Counted from the first letter of the stretch, positions 44,590-53,507 are shown. The stretch: 64,000 bases of DNA from Desulfobulbaceae bacterium (GCA_011389815.1 JAABTP010000003.1:1-64000); one strand, 5' to 3'. Program-made: numbers and translations. The notes: generated from the letters alone by a model not told the origin.

Positions 44590-45300
44590 GTGGAAGAGTT
44601 ACTCACATCCCTTTCCGGTTTTGGCAGCAATAGAATGGAACAGGTAGGTTTTTTGCCGTTCTTATTTTTAATGCTGATTTCGTTGCTCAGCTCTGTCTTT
44701 ATTTCGTTTTTATACACAAGGTTTTACAGTGTACGGGCAACGGGCAGTCAGGTGCATCGGGCCTTTCCACTCATCGGCATCTCTATTACAGCTATTTTTA
44801 TCAGTATTCAGTTCTCCCTGCCCCTCTCCCTGGGCTTGCTTGGGGCCTTGTCCATTGTTCGTTTTCGTACCCCTATTAAAGAGCCTGAAGAGATCGGCTT
44901 TATCATGCTGGTTGTTGCCTCATCCCTTTGCTGTTCCACCTTTAATCTCTCGTTTTTGGCGATCTTATTGATTGTTTGCGTGATTGCCCTGCTGGGAATG
45001 CAGTATTTTCAGCGGATTTTTAAAGGCGCAATGAATGATGGCATCATTATTCTGACCTTGGCCTCAGATGACTTTCAGGAAAAGAGCAGCTTTATTTTCC
45101 AGACACTGAAAGAGGAGATCCCACAAGGACGGATTGACAGTATTACAGATAATAATGGCGAGACGGTTATTTCTTATAACTTTATCCGGATGGAGCAGGA
45201 AGCTTTTCTGCAATTGCAGGCTAAGCTGAAAAACGGACAGCACGATGGGGTTGGTTCGATCGGGGCAAATATGTTCTATAATAAACAGGGAGCAATTTAG
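44590..45300 (+). CDS. DUF4956 membrane protein
   Basis: 236 residues from a GTG with AAGGAG upstream (44578-44583). Three to four membrane helices at about 20-150, with SIVRFRTPIKEPEEIGFIMLV between helices, the DUF4956 signature. The remaining 80 residues form a soluble domain. Adjacent VTC and CotH genes are the usual partners. The helper or transport role is unknown. Confidence 0.9.
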   Translation: MEELLTSLSGFGSNRMEQVGFLPFLFLMLISLLSSVFISFLYTRFYSVRATGSQVHRAFPLIGISITAIFISIQFSLPLSLGLLGALSIVRFRTPIKEPEEIGFIMLVVASSLCCSTFNLSFLAILLIVCVIALLGMQYFQRIFKGAMNDGIIILTLASDDFQEKSSFIFQTLKEEIPQGRIDSITDNNGETVISYNFIRMEQEAFLQLQAKLKNGQHDGVGSIGANMFYNKQGAI

Positions 45301-45323
45301 GCCTGTTGGGAAATGGTGGAAGA

Positions 45324-47432
45324 ATGAGATCCTATGGCCTTATTGTCTGCTGTCTCTGTGGCTTTGCTCTTGGCGCCTGTTTTTTGGAAAAAGAGGCTTT
45401 TTTTGCTGATTTGAAAACGGCATTGCAGGGGCAGGAAATTCCCAGCTCAATCCTTGACGTTGGCAAGATGGGAAAGATCCTGAAAGAAAGAGGACTGATC
45501 AAGACCATGCCCAAGGAGGAACTTTTTTCATCAGCGACTGCGTTAGATTTCACGAAATCGCTTCTGACGATAGAGCTTGAGATCCCAGTTGCTACAGAGC
45601 TTCAGGTATTCTGGACAGAGAAAAAAGAGCAGAAGTACGACATCGAACGAAGCAGCAGCGTTGCTATTGCTAGCGGACAAAAAGATTATCTCCTCACCCT
45701 TCCTCCCTTGTCTGAGCTGCGTCTGCTGCGCATTGATCCCACGACAAAACCGGCTGATATAAGAATACGCCGCATAATCCTGTACTCTGCTGAGCATGAG
45801 ATCGTGTTATCTCCTGGGGACGGTCTTGATCTGTTGAAGCCCTTAGCAGGTATCAGTTCCATGCATCATGATGGTGATGGGGTATCGTTCACAGCTCTGG
45901 ATGCTGATGCCCAGCTTGAACTACAACTGGATGATGTACGTGGCCCCAGAAAGATAGAGCAGCTTGCGTTTCCACGGAAACGCAAGAAAAGCCTGTATCG
46001 GCATGTTGTTGATGACGGGTCACAATCCTTTCCCAGCAGCCAGGTTATTACGCAAGAGCATTTCAAGGAGAACTGGCCCATCCTTTCCCTTGTTATTGAT
46101 GAGGCGAATCTCTATCATCCTGATACAGGTCTCCTTGCCAATAAGACAGCCCGTGGGCGTCAATGGGAACGCCCAGCCTATTGCTCATACTTTGATGAGC
46201 ATGGCAAGTTGCGTTTTGCCTCAATGGTGGGGATGAGAATGCATGGTGGCAAGCGGATGCAGCTTTATAGCAGCTTTCGTTTGTATTTTAGGAAAGAATA
46301 CGGTCAGTCTCGCTTTTCTGCCTTTCAGCCTAAGATAGGGTTTAGTACAACAACCGAACCTGTTAAACGCCTGGTGGTCCATCATACTGCCTGGCCTGAA
46401 GGAGGATGGTATTTTAATAATACCCTGGCCTATGATATTGCCCGGCGTATAGGCTGTCAGGTCCCGGAAACCCGTTTAGCGCTTCTGTACCTGAACGGTG
46501 TTGAGCAGGGAATATATTTTTTCGTGCCCCATTTGGGAGAGCGGCTGCTGGAAACCTACTTTGGTCATAGTGATTTCTTGTATTATAAATATAAGAGCGT
46601 CCCTTCTCATAAAGGGCGTGTGCTTAATGTCAGGTTATGGAGCGTCTTGAGAGAACGGGGGAATTTAACAATGAAGGCCGCTGGTAGAGTTGTTGATCTT
46701 GACAATTTGGCACGCCATCTTTTTTCGTTTATCTTCTGCGGTACGAGTGATTATTATCAGGGACTGGCTGTCCTTGATAACAGTCAACCGGATAAGAGGG
46801 CCTTTTGGATTAATTGGGATATGGATCAGAGTTTTATCCAGAATGTCCGTTCCGAGAAAATCGTTATGACGGAATGGCAGCAGCGTGCCTGGAGGCTTGT
46901 TTATATGGCTTCGCCGCCCTATACAGCCCAGGATGTACGACCACGGCTGTTCAGTCGTCTCCTGAATGAAGATCCTGCGTATCGTGAATATGTCCTTACC
47001 TTGTATCGGGATCTGTTGAATCATCGTCTCAATGCCCGTTTTGTCAAGGAGAGGATAGCGTATTACACGAATATGTTGGAGTATTACGGCAAAAAAGACA
47101 CGAAGTATATGAAGATGCTGGGCGAATTTATGAAGCAACGTCCAGAAGTGGTGCGTAAAGAGACCGAAAAGCTTTTCAAACTCGGGCCCAGTTTATTGTG
47201 TCAGGTCACAGGCCCGGCTGATATACAGTATGACATTGACGGCTACCAGGAGCCTGCTGGTTATCAGGGATATTATTTTAAAGGAAGCCGGATAACGGTC
47301 AGTATTGCTGCGCCCTATCAGAAGAGATTTTCTTACTGGTTGGTGAACGAAAAAAAAGTGAATAGTCCCAGGTTGGACCTTGAGGTGCGTGAAGATTTGA
47401 TTATTGAGCCGGTTTTTCAAGATGAAGAGTAG
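45324..47432 (+). CDS. CotH-kinase-family protein, predicted lipoprotein
   Basis: 702 residues from the ATG at 45324. A short signal with lipobox ALGAC suggests a lipidated protein. The CotH core lies at about 290-560: MVGMRMHGGKRMQLYSSFRLYFRKEYG (ATP-binding-like strand), KRLVVHHTAWPEGGWYFNNTLAYDIARRIG, ALLYLNGVEQGIYFFV, and FWINWDMDQSFI with the kinase aspartates. In Bacillus, CotH phosphorylates spore-coat proteins; secreted forms occur near surface polymers. Shares eleven bases with the SUMF1-like gene that follows. Target unknown. Confidence 0.9.
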   Translation: MRSYGLIVCCLCGFALGACFLEKEAFFADLKTALQGQEIPSSILDVGKMGKILKERGLIKTMPKEELFSSATALDFTKSLLTIELEIPVATELQVFWTEKKEQKYDIERSSSVAIASGQKDYLLTLPPLSELRLLRIDPTTKPADIRIRRIILYSAEHEIVLSPGDGLDLLKPLAGISSMHHDGDGVSFTALDADAQLELQLDDVRGPRKIEQLAFPRKRKKSLYRHVVDDGSQSFPSSQVITQEHFKENWPILSLVIDEANLYHPDTGLLANKTARGRQWERPAYCSYFDEHGKLRFASMVGMRMHGGKRMQLYSSFRLYFRKEYGQSRFSAFQPKIGFSTTTEPVKRLVVHHTAWPEGGWYFNNTLAYDIARRIGCQVPETRLALLYLNGVEQGIYFFVPHLGERLLETYFGHSDFLYYKYKSVPSHKGRVLNVRLWSVLRERGNLTMKAAGRVVDLDNLARHLFSFIFCGTSDYYQGLAVLDNSQPDKRAFWINWDMDQSFIQNVRSEKIVMTEWQQRAWRLVYMASPPYTAQDVRPRLFSRLLNEDPAYREYVLTLYRDLLNHRLNARFVKERIAYYTNMLEYYGKKDTKYMKMLGEFMKQRPEVVRKETEKLFKLGPSLLCQVTGPADIQYDIDGYQEPAGYQGYYFKGSRITVSIAAPYQKRFSYWLVNEKKVNSPRLDLEVREDLIIEPVFQDEE

Positions 47433-48351
47433 GCATGTGTACAGCATTCTGGGATGCTCTCTTGCAGTGTGGTTGCTCTCTACAATCGGAGTATTGGCAC
47501 AACCTCCTGAAGACCCCCAGCCGTATGAGCAGTGGAAGGATCCGGTCTCAGGTCTGGAGTTTATCTGGTTGCAGGGAGGCTGTTTTCAGCTCGGGAGCCG
47601 GGATCCGCGTCCCACCCGTTTGTTCCTTGAAAAACCGCTGCATACGGTCTGTGTTGATGGTTTCTGGATGGGCAAATATGAGGTCACTAATGGTCAGTAT
47701 CGCCAATTCAAACCAGCCCATAATAGCCAGGAGACTGAGGGCAGATCGTTGAATGGTGATGAGCAACCAGTGGTGTATGTGAGCTGGTATGATGCCAAGG
47801 CCTATATGGATTGGTTGACCCGAAACAGAGACCGTCAGGGAAGGCCTCTTTTTCGCCTGCCCACAGAGGCTGAATGGGAGTTTGCAGTCCGGGCCGGAAC
47901 AGAGACACCCAGATACTGGGGTGGTGAAGAGGAAAGCACAACAGAGACCTGTGCGTACGCTAATGTTGCTGATTTCTTCTATCAGCTCAAGCGGGTAAGT
48001 TACCATGATTGTTCTGATGGTTTCCTTGTTTCTGCCCCTGTGGGTCGTTTCCCAGCCAATCCTGCTGGATTGTATGATATGCTGGGAAATGTCTGGGAAT
48101 GGTGTGAAGATCATTATGGCAAGGAAACATATCGGGTCAATCAAGCGGCAGATAGGCCGAGAAACCCTCTGTACCAAGAGAAAGAGGACGGGTTCGATTA
48201 CCGGGTCATTCGCGGAGGGAGCTGGCTCAGTGAACCGAACTCAATCCGCTGCGCCAAGCGTTCTCCTTCTCCTCCTGCAAGCAGATTTAATGTGCTAGGA
48301 TTCAGGGTAGTCATGGAGACAGAACAAGAAGCAGGACTCCAAAATCATTAA
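47422..48351 (+). CDS. SUMF1/FGE-fold secreted protein
   Basis: 310 residues from the ATG at 47422, inside the end of the CotH gene. Signal peptide (SLAVWLLSTIGVLA). The FGE-sulfatase fold shows as EFIWLQGGCFQLGS, WMGKYEVTNGQYRQF, YVSWYDAKAYMDWL, RLPTEAEWEFAVRAG, YDMLGNVWEWCEDHYG and RGGSWLSEPNSIRCAKR. The copper-binding cysteine pair of true formylglycine-generating enzymes is not complete, so it is probably a binding protein of this fold. Tightly coupled to CotH, suggesting a joint periplasmic or surface role. Confidence 0.88.
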   Translation: MKSRHVYSILGCSLAVWLLSTIGVLAQPPEDPQPYEQWKDPVSGLEFIWLQGGCFQLGSRDPRPTRLFLEKPLHTVCVDGFWMGKYEVTNGQYRQFKPAHNSQETEGRSLNGDEQPVVYVSWYDAKAYMDWLTRNRDRQGRPLFRLPTEAEWEFAVRAGTETPRYWGGEEESTTETCAYANVADFFYQLKRVSYHDCSDGFLVSAPVGRFPANPAGLYDMLGNVWEWCEDHYGKETYRVNQAADRPRNPLYQEKEDGFDYRVIRGGSWLSEPNSIRCAKRSPSPPASRFNVLGFRVVMETEQEAGLQNH

Positions 48352-48398
48352 AGGCTCCGCTATAAAGCGGTTTCATACAATATTTAAGGATGTAAAAC

Positions 48399-49382
48399 AT
48401 GAAAGTACTTGTAACAGGCGGCACCGGCTTTACTGGCAAGGCCTTGGTCAAACGGTTGATTGATGAAGGGCATGATGTCGTGAGTCTGGATTATCAGGAA
48501 GGATTAAAAACCGATGAGATTCGTTCCTGGGGCGCCAAGGTGGTTATCGGCTCGGTGACGAACCGGGCTGTTGTTGAAGAATGTATGGAAGGTGTGGACA
48601 TGGTCCAGCATCTTGCAGCGGCCTTTCGGGAACTGGATGTGCCCAATAGCTATTATGATGAAGTCAATGTGGGCGGTACCAAGGTGGTATTGGATGCAGC
48701 CCTGGCCCATAAGGTGCAGAAATTCGTTTACTGCTCCACCTGTGGTGTGCATGGCAATGTGGATAATCCACCCGCAGCCGAGGATGCGCCTATCCAGCCA
48801 GGGGATTATTACCAGCAGACCAAGTATGATGCTGAGCCTGTGGTGAACGAGTACTGCAAAAAGGGGATGGATACCATCATCATACGGCCAGCGGCTATCT
48901 ATGGCCCTGGTGATCCTGAGCGCTTCCAGATGATCTTTAAACGGGTTACTAAGGGGACGTTTCCCATGTTTGGCTCAGGGAAGACCCTGTATCACCCCCT
49001 GTACATTGATAACCTGGTGGATGCTCTGATGCTGGCTATGGAACCGGGCAAGGGCGTGGGCGAGGCCTATCTGATTGCTGACGAAGAGTATGTCTCCATT
49101 GAGACCCTGGTCCGTAAGACCGGCAAGGCATTGGGCGTGGATGTCAAGGTGCCCCATTATCCCATTATGCCTCTGGTGGTGGCTGGTCATATCTGTGAAA
49201 AGGTCTGCAAGCCCTTTAAGATTACGCCGCCCATCTTCCCTCGTCGGGTGGATTGGTTCCGCCAGAATCGGGCCTTTGATATCAGTAAGGCCAAACGGGA
49301 TTTGGGCTATGCTCCCAAGATTGATCTGGATGAGGGGTTGAAACGGACCGGGGAGTGGTACCGGGCTGAGGGGTATATCTAG
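48399..49382 (+). CDS. NAD-dependent epimerase/dehydratase (extended SDR)
   Basis: 327 residues. VLVTGGTGFTGKALVKRLI is the Rossmann glycine motif; YYQQTKYDAE supplies the YxxxK active-site pair; YCSTCGVHG holds the catalytic Ser/Thr. Substrate is likely a nucleotide sugar for the polymer genes upstream, or a hydroxysteroid-type compound; not resolved. AAGGA ribosome site. Followed by a hairpin. Confidence 0.92.
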   Translation: MKVLVTGGTGFTGKALVKRLIDEGHDVVSLDYQEGLKTDEIRSWGAKVVIGSVTNRAVVEECMEGVDMVQHLAAAFRELDVPNSYYDEVNVGGTKVVLDAALAHKVQKFVYCSTCGVHGNVDNPPAAEDAPIQPGDYYQQTKYDAEPVVNEYCKKGMDTIIIRPAAIYGPGDPERFQMIFKRVTKGTFPMFGSGKTLYHPLYIDNLVDALMLAMEPGKGVGEAYLIADEEYVSIETLVRKTGKALGVDVKVPHYPIMPLVVAGHICEKVCKPFKITPPIFPRRVDWFRQNRAFDISKAKRDLGYAPKIDLDEGLKRTGEWYRAEGYI

Positions 49383-49403
49383 GCTGCTTCTGCTTTCCCT
49401 CAT

Positions 49404-49443
49404 GGCTGTCTCTTTTTCGCCTTCTTGCCCTGAAGAGACAGCC
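49404..49443 (+). terminator. Hairpin after the epimerase gene
   Basis: GGCTGTCTCTT at 49404-49414 pairs perfectly with AAGAGACAGCC at 49433-49443; loop 18 bases. No long T run, so the terminator role is likely but not certain. Confidence 0.6.
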
Positions 49444-49655
49444 CCCCTGCACCCCTCCTTGCATCCACTTTATTACGTTTGTTTTTACTTCCCTCTTTCT
49501 CTGAAGAAGCGTTGATGTTGCCAACGATTCTCAGGAGGATCAATTGTTACAAGATGATTATTCCCTTGACTCATCGGAAAAAAAACAGATATCCTGTTGT
49601 ATAAAGAGACTGTTGTTCTGTGCAGCGTCCTTATTAATAACATATTAACACATAA

Positions 49656-50324
49656 ATGGAGGCCTTTAACGTTATGGCTCTTCTTCGTCATATTATTGAG
49701 GCTCAACGTGACTGGTATAAACCTAATTGGCTTTATGAATCAATTCCAGGCTTGTACATGGGGGCAGGCGTGTTCACCTTTGTCCTGTTACGTAATGCAC
49801 TCGGTATGTTCAGCGGTGGTTTGTTTATTGTGAGCAGTGTGGTTGTTTCGAGCCAACGATACCTCTACAGGCGTCAGAAGGCTCTGGCAAGGGCGGAAAA
49901 GGAAGAGGAGCATAAGGAGCTGAAGAAGTTAGGAACCATTGTCTGGCGTTCCTCCTTTCACTGTGGGGACAAGCTCATAGATGAGCAGCATAAGTTTCTC
50001 GTCAGTGAAGCAAACAGGATTATAGGTGCGATCATAGATGATGAGCAGGAGCTTGATTACGAAAAGACCCTGGTTAAGCTATTACGGGATATCCAGAGGC
50101 ATTTCAGGGATGAAGAGAAGTTTTTGATCAAGATGCTCCCGGAAGTAGCTCCTCAACATAAAGCGACACATCAGAAGCTTATGGATCAGACTATGTCCCT
50201 GGTTGACGATATCCGTGCGGAAGAGGCAACCCCATATGAGTTGCTCAGTTTTCTTCTGATTAATGTGATTACAAAGCATGTGGTGAGTGAAGACCTGAAG
50301 TGGAAGGATATGCTGGAGGGCTGA
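49656..50324 (+). CDS. Membrane-anchored hemerythrin
   Basis: 222 residues. One membrane helix at about 37-63 (MGAGVFTFVLLRNALGMFSGG, VSSVVV), a charged linker, and a hemerythrin domain from 95. Di-iron ligands: H102, H112 in DEQHKF, H149 and E153 in RHFRDEE, H168/H172 in HKATH, H208 and D213 in TKHVVSEDLKW. All seven are present. Hemerythrins bind oxygen reversibly; in anaerobes they serve oxygen sensing or delivery. A soluble-side placement depends on helix direction, not determined. Confidence 0.93.
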   Translation: MEAFNVMALLRHIIEAQRDWYKPNWLYESIPGLYMGAGVFTFVLLRNALGMFSGGLFIVSSVVVSSQRYLYRRQKALARAEKEEEHKELKKLGTIVWRSSFHCGDKLIDEQHKFLVSEANRIIGAIIDDEQELDYEKTLVKLLRDIQRHFRDEEKFLIKMLPEVAPQHKATHQKLMDQTMSLVDDIRAEEATPYELLSFLLINVITKHVVSEDLKWKDMLEG

Positions 50325-50448
50325 TGAGTAAGAGGGGGGCGTTGATGCTCCCCGAATGGCCGCTTAAGAGAAGGTGCGAATCAAGGATTCGGGAAAGCAA
50401 TACCGGGTCCTGCGCTACGCACGCACCCAGGTAAAGGAAGTAATCAGC

Positions 50449-50892
50449 TTAAGTCATCTTATGATACAGCCCCAGACTGATTATTAATAAGCTGACAGTA
50501 ACTAATAAAAACGCCGGATAAATGAGCAGAGCAATATCTTCTTTTCCTGCATTAAAGATAAATACTAAGGCTTCCAAGCTCACAGCAATAGCTATAATAA
50601 CGAGAAATTTTGACAACATTGCTTTCTCTGTCGCGGGCGTTATTTCCTCATGGCTTTTTATAACTTCTTCTTCCAGCAAGAATTTAGAGACATCGAAAAC
50701 TGCCATACCTATGACAATAAAACCGACTGCGTCAAGAAGAGCTTTTGTAAATAATGTCTTATCATTGATTGAGGTATGAATATTGATAATGGCAAAAGTA
50801 ATCATTGCGAGACTGATCAGGCTAAGAAATAAACTGATCAGAGCGAACATTACCTGGCCGATTTTACTAGGAAGTAATTTTAATTTACTCAT
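50449..50892 (-). CDS. Small four-helix membrane protein of unknown function
   Basis: 147 residues. Hydrophobic segments at about 14-37, 49-67, 93-112 and 119-142. Between helices two and three lies LLEEEVIKSHEEITPATEKAMLSKFL, a conserved-looking charged loop. No domain recognised. Single gene by itself, divergent from the small cysteine-rich gene region. The start codon ATG is preceded by no clear ribosome site. Confidence 0.75.
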   Translation of the reverse strand: MSKLKLLPSKIGQVMFALISLFLSLISLAMITFAIINIHTSINDKTLFTKALLDAVGFIVIGMAVFDVSKFLLEEEVIKSHEEITPATEKAMLSKFLVIIAIAVSLEALVFIFNAGKEDIALLIYPAFLLVTVSLLIISLGLYHKMT

Positions 50893-50945
50893 AGATTACC
50901 CAAAACTGTAAGTGTTAGTGACGAGAGGGGCACGGGTGCCACGAG

Positions 50946-51131
50946 CTACTTCTCACTTATACTGAGTAAATGAGACCTCCAGCATTGCCAGGGAAGAATG
51001 TGTATATGGCAATTACTTGAGCAACCGGAAAAATTGTCCTCTTGCAGAGGACAGGCTCCAAGCTTCATGGTGCATATCATTTTTGCTGCTTTTTCCAAGG
51101 CATGTTCTGTTTGTTTTTTGTTTATGCGCAT
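50946..51131 (-). CDS. Small cysteine-rich protein with a PWQCWR end motif
   Basis: 61 residues from the ATG at 51131 (AGGTG upstream); earlier ATGs at 51161 and 51206 would lengthen it. LEKAAKMICTMKLGACPL, then NFSGCSSNCHIHILPWQCWRSHLLS. Small proteins with a C-C-C-C pattern and PWQCW near the end recur in sulfate-reducing bacteria. A zinc or redox role is possible. The plus-strand frame across this stretch is judged a shadow. Confidence 0.55.
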   Translation of the reverse strand: MRINKKQTEHALEKAAKMICTMKLGACPLQEDNFSGCSSNCHIHILPWQCWRSHLLSISEK

Positions 51132-51319
51132 AAGGTGCACACCTTTTTTTACATTGGACATACTTGTGGTTGGTCGACGAGTATTGCTTCCAGTCGTTTT
51201 TTTCATTTTGGGGGGAATATGTTACGGCAGTGTGCAGGATTGCATGGAGAAGGAAGGAATCAGAACCTGAAGCTACTTTACACTGTAAATGATAAATCAG
51301 ATTTTAGCAACAAAATTAA

Positions 51320-51568
51320 TTATTTTTATGTGATATCCAGGTCGATCCGTATACCATTCAATGGGTAGCTACAGTTCCTGCGCATCCGAGTATACACCAT
51401 TCAAACCTTTTGGGTGCTTTTGATGCGCTGACAGGCATTGCAATGGCTCTCTATCCCCCAGACATTCCCCTTGACAATCTCCCGCCCTCATTCTACGGTG
51501 CAGGCTCTATCATTTCCGTACTGATCCCAAGCGGTAAACAAGTGACCTACCTCCCTGACAAATTATGA
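51320..51568 (+). pseudogene. C-terminal gene fragment coupled to a small membrane protein
   Basis: A frame with no start codon of its own (open from a TAA at 51317) reads VDPYTIQWVATVPAHPSIHHS, then LLGAFDALTGIAMALYPPD and PPSFYGAGSIISVLIPSGKQ, ending KL and TGA at 51566-51568. The composition looks coding, but nothing upstream connects. The stop overlaps the ATG of the following small gene (ATGA). It may be the end of a broken gene. Family not recognised. Confidence 0.5.
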
Positions 51569-51726
51569 ATACTCTCCTTGCAAGTATCAAGAATCCTATA
51601 GCCGTATTTATTATCCTTGCTCTTTGTGGTCTTGGATGGTTGCTGACTAAATCTCAGGACATTGCGGCATTCCTTTCTTCCACATCTTCCACAGAGGAGT
51701 CATCCCTTGCTGACCAGAATGCTTGA
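51565..51726 (+). CDS. 53-residue single-helix membrane protein
   Basis: ATG at 51565 overlaps the stop of the preceding fragment; stop TGA at 51724-51726. One hydrophobic segment IAVFIILALCGLGWLL near residues 12-28, then a serine/glutamate-rich soluble tail. The start codon overlap and the membrane helix argue that it is a true small gene, or the last piece of a broken operon. Function unknown. Confidence 0.6.
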   Translation: MNTLLASIKNPIAVFIILALCGLGWLLTKSQDIAAFLSSTSSTEESSLADQNA

Positions 51727-51730
51727 TTGC

Positions 51731-51822
51731 CCGGATCGTACGATCGGGACGAACCGGATCACATGATCGGGCAAAGCCGGATCGTATGATCGGGCCTGGT
51801 CCGAACGTAGGATCGGGTTTCA
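51731..51822 (+). repeat. 23-bp tandem repeat with palindromic units
   Basis: Four units of 23 bases: CCGGATCGTACGATCGGGAC at 51731, then CCGGATCACATGATCGGG (51754), CCGGATCGTATGATCGGG (51777), TCCGAACGTAGGATCGGG (51800). Each unit is a near palindrome about CGTACG. It is 125 bases upstream of the DNA-binding HU/DUF4469 gene. Confidence 0.92.
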
Positions 51823-51946
51823 GGGCATCATGTTTTCGAGGCTGCCTGATTTTTTGCTTGACAAAGACCGAGAGCGGTTTTAATCTTGGAAATCAAAGTA
51901 ATTTCAGCGGATCTACAACAGATTAAACCTCTACCGGAGAACAGCT

Positions 51947-53014
51947 ATGTCAACCGTACAATGGCGACCGTATATAAATGCCCTGACCACCCCGCGCTCA
52001 TACAAGCCACAGGTTATTCCCAGGGACACTATCGGGTACAAAGAACTGGCCGAGGAGATTTCCCGGGAAAATCCGCTCTGGAGCACAGATCTGGTGGATT
52101 CGATCCTCCGGGCCCGGGACGAGAAGGTTATGGAAATGCTGATCAACGGTAAACAGGTCTCTCTGGAAAACAGCTTTACCTATCATCTCACTCTGTCCGC
52201 CCGTCTGGACGCGCCGGATGCTCCCTTGCCGCCGGCAGAAGAGTGCGTTCGAGTGAAGGTCTATGCGGCCAGGGCCTTTGTGGAGGAAGTGCAGCAGAAG
52301 GTGCAACTGGAGCGTCTGGCACCGATCCAGAAGGCACCTGTGATAGCCGGTGCCCAGGACACAGTGCTTCGGCTTGATAATGTACTCAATCCCCAGGGCT
52401 TGCTCCGCTTGACAGGGACTGATTTATTCTTTGATCCTGATGAAGCCGATACCGGCTGTGTCATTGAAGGTACCCGGAACGGCAAGGTTGCGCAGACCCG
52501 TTTCGGATCAATCAGCAACAGCGAGGTCCAGGTGATACCGGATATCCCGGCCCAGAATGACCCATGGAACAACGAGTACCAGGTGTCGGTTATGACCCAT
52601 TATACCGAGCACGGCAGCCTGCGCACCGGTACCTATGGTCGTCCGTTGCGTACGCCCCTGGCCGTAACCCTGGGCAATGGAGACGGCATCCTCAGCGGAG
52701 CAAACAGGAATCCCCTGGTCACGGTGAGTGGCGGCGATCTTGAGGCGGAGAGTGCTCAGGTGCGGATTCAGGCGGTACTGGACAGTCGTTCCGGCGAGCT
52801 GCGTCTCAGTCTTCTTGACATGCAGGCCAACGGCGTACAGGCCGATACCGTGACTGTGAACGGTAACGGACCGTACATCCTGCCCGATCTTGCCGGTTCC
52901 GGCCTGAGCGGGTTAGAGGTCAATGTGCAAAACGCTGCTGGTCTGGAGGAACTGGTCAGGACAAACTACAGTGGCAGGATGGTGGATATTCTGAATGTGC
53001 AGGCAGGTGCCTAA
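51947..53014 (+). CDS. HU-like DNA-binding domain protein with DUF4469 domain
   Basis: 355 residues. Residues 1-125 resemble an HU/IHF fold (ELAEEISRENPLWSTDLVDSILRARDEKVMEMLINGKQVSLENSF, with an arm region LPPAEECVRVKVYAARAF). The middle part (LRLDNVLNPQGLLRLTGTDLFFDPDEADTGCVIEG) and RFGSISNSEVQVIPDIP, VMTHYTE, match DUF4469, an Ig-like domain usually found after HU-type starts. Good ribosome site CGGAGAACAGCT. DNA-binding and possibly structural; function unknown. The palindromic tandem repeat just upstream may be its target. Confidence 0.86.
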   Translation: MSTVQWRPYINALTTPRSYKPQVIPRDTIGYKELAEEISRENPLWSTDLVDSILRARDEKVMEMLINGKQVSLENSFTYHLTLSARLDAPDAPLPPAEECVRVKVYAARAFVEEVQQKVQLERLAPIQKAPVIAGAQDTVLRLDNVLNPQGLLRLTGTDLFFDPDEADTGCVIEGTRNGKVAQTRFGSISNSEVQVIPDIPAQNDPWNNEYQVSVMTHYTEHGSLRTGTYGRPLRTPLAVTLGNGDGILSGANRNPLVTVSGGDLEAESAQVRIQAVLDSRSGELRLSLLDMQANGVQADTVTVNGNGPYILPDLAGSGLSGLEVNVQNAAGLEELVRTNYSGRMVDILNVQAGA

Positions 53015-53077
53015 GGTTGCAGGGTGGGATAGGCCGAAGAGCGGGAATGTGCTGAAGCAGGGTTGAGGAACTGGAAC

Positions 53078-53112
53078 AAGTATGAGGACAGGCAGATCCT
53101 GCCCCCATACTT
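53078..53112. terminator. Bidirectional hairpin between convergent genes
   Basis: AAGTATGAGGACAGG pairs with CCTGCCCCCATACTT at 13 of 15 positions, 53078-53092 with 53098-53112. It lies between the HU/DUF4469 gene and the cytochrome gene, both ending toward it. Confidence 0.65.
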
Positions 53113-53147
53113 ATTCACACCTGGTCGGTACCTTGGAGGGGTATAAT

Positions 53148-53507
53148 TTACTCTGCGGAATCTTTCCCTGCCAGAGACATGATCCATTCGGCCATCTTTT
53201 TCGCATTCTCCTGGTCTATGGTCTTTCCGTTTTCCGACCGTGGCTGCATATCCACAGGGCGATCCCATTTGTGCTTGCTGCCGCGAAGGATTGAGTTTTC
53301 CAGTAAAGAGACAGCTTTGTCGCCCTTTTCCTTGTACTCATTTGCAATATCAGTAAAATAGGGGCCATACTTATCAGGCAACGCTTTATCTTCTTTTACG
53401 GAATGACATCCCATGCAGTCAAATTCCCCTGCAATTTCCTCACTTGCAAAAGCGGACCCGGCAACCAATATACATGCGGCGGCAATGCTGATAACAGATG
53501 TTCTCAC
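53148..53507 (-). CDS. One-heme cytochrome c, class I
   Basis: 119 residues from a GTG with GGAGG upstream. Signal peptide (SVISIAAACILVAGSAFA), heme motif CMGCH at 31-35, and a distal Met at about 87 (DMQPR). The short size and KYGPYFTDIA, KHKWDRPVDMQPR, EWIMSLAG fit a c551/c552-type periplasmic electron carrier. Partner reductase is not in the window. The upstream region forms a possible structured leader. Confidence 0.9.
   Translation of the reverse strand: MRTSVISIAAACILVAGSAFASEEIAGEFDCMGCHSVKEDKALPDKYGPYFTDIANEYKEKGDKAVSLLENSILRGSKHKWDRPVDMQPRSENGKTIDQENAKKMAEWIMSLAGKDSAE

Noticed and set aside
50998-51368. Plus-strand frames across the small cysteine-rich gene
   Set aside because: Composition is unlike protein and they lack ribosome sites; the minus frame has the better motif.
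51731-51822. CRISPR or att site
   Set aside because: Only four adjacent 23-bp units; no spacers, integrase or tRNA end.
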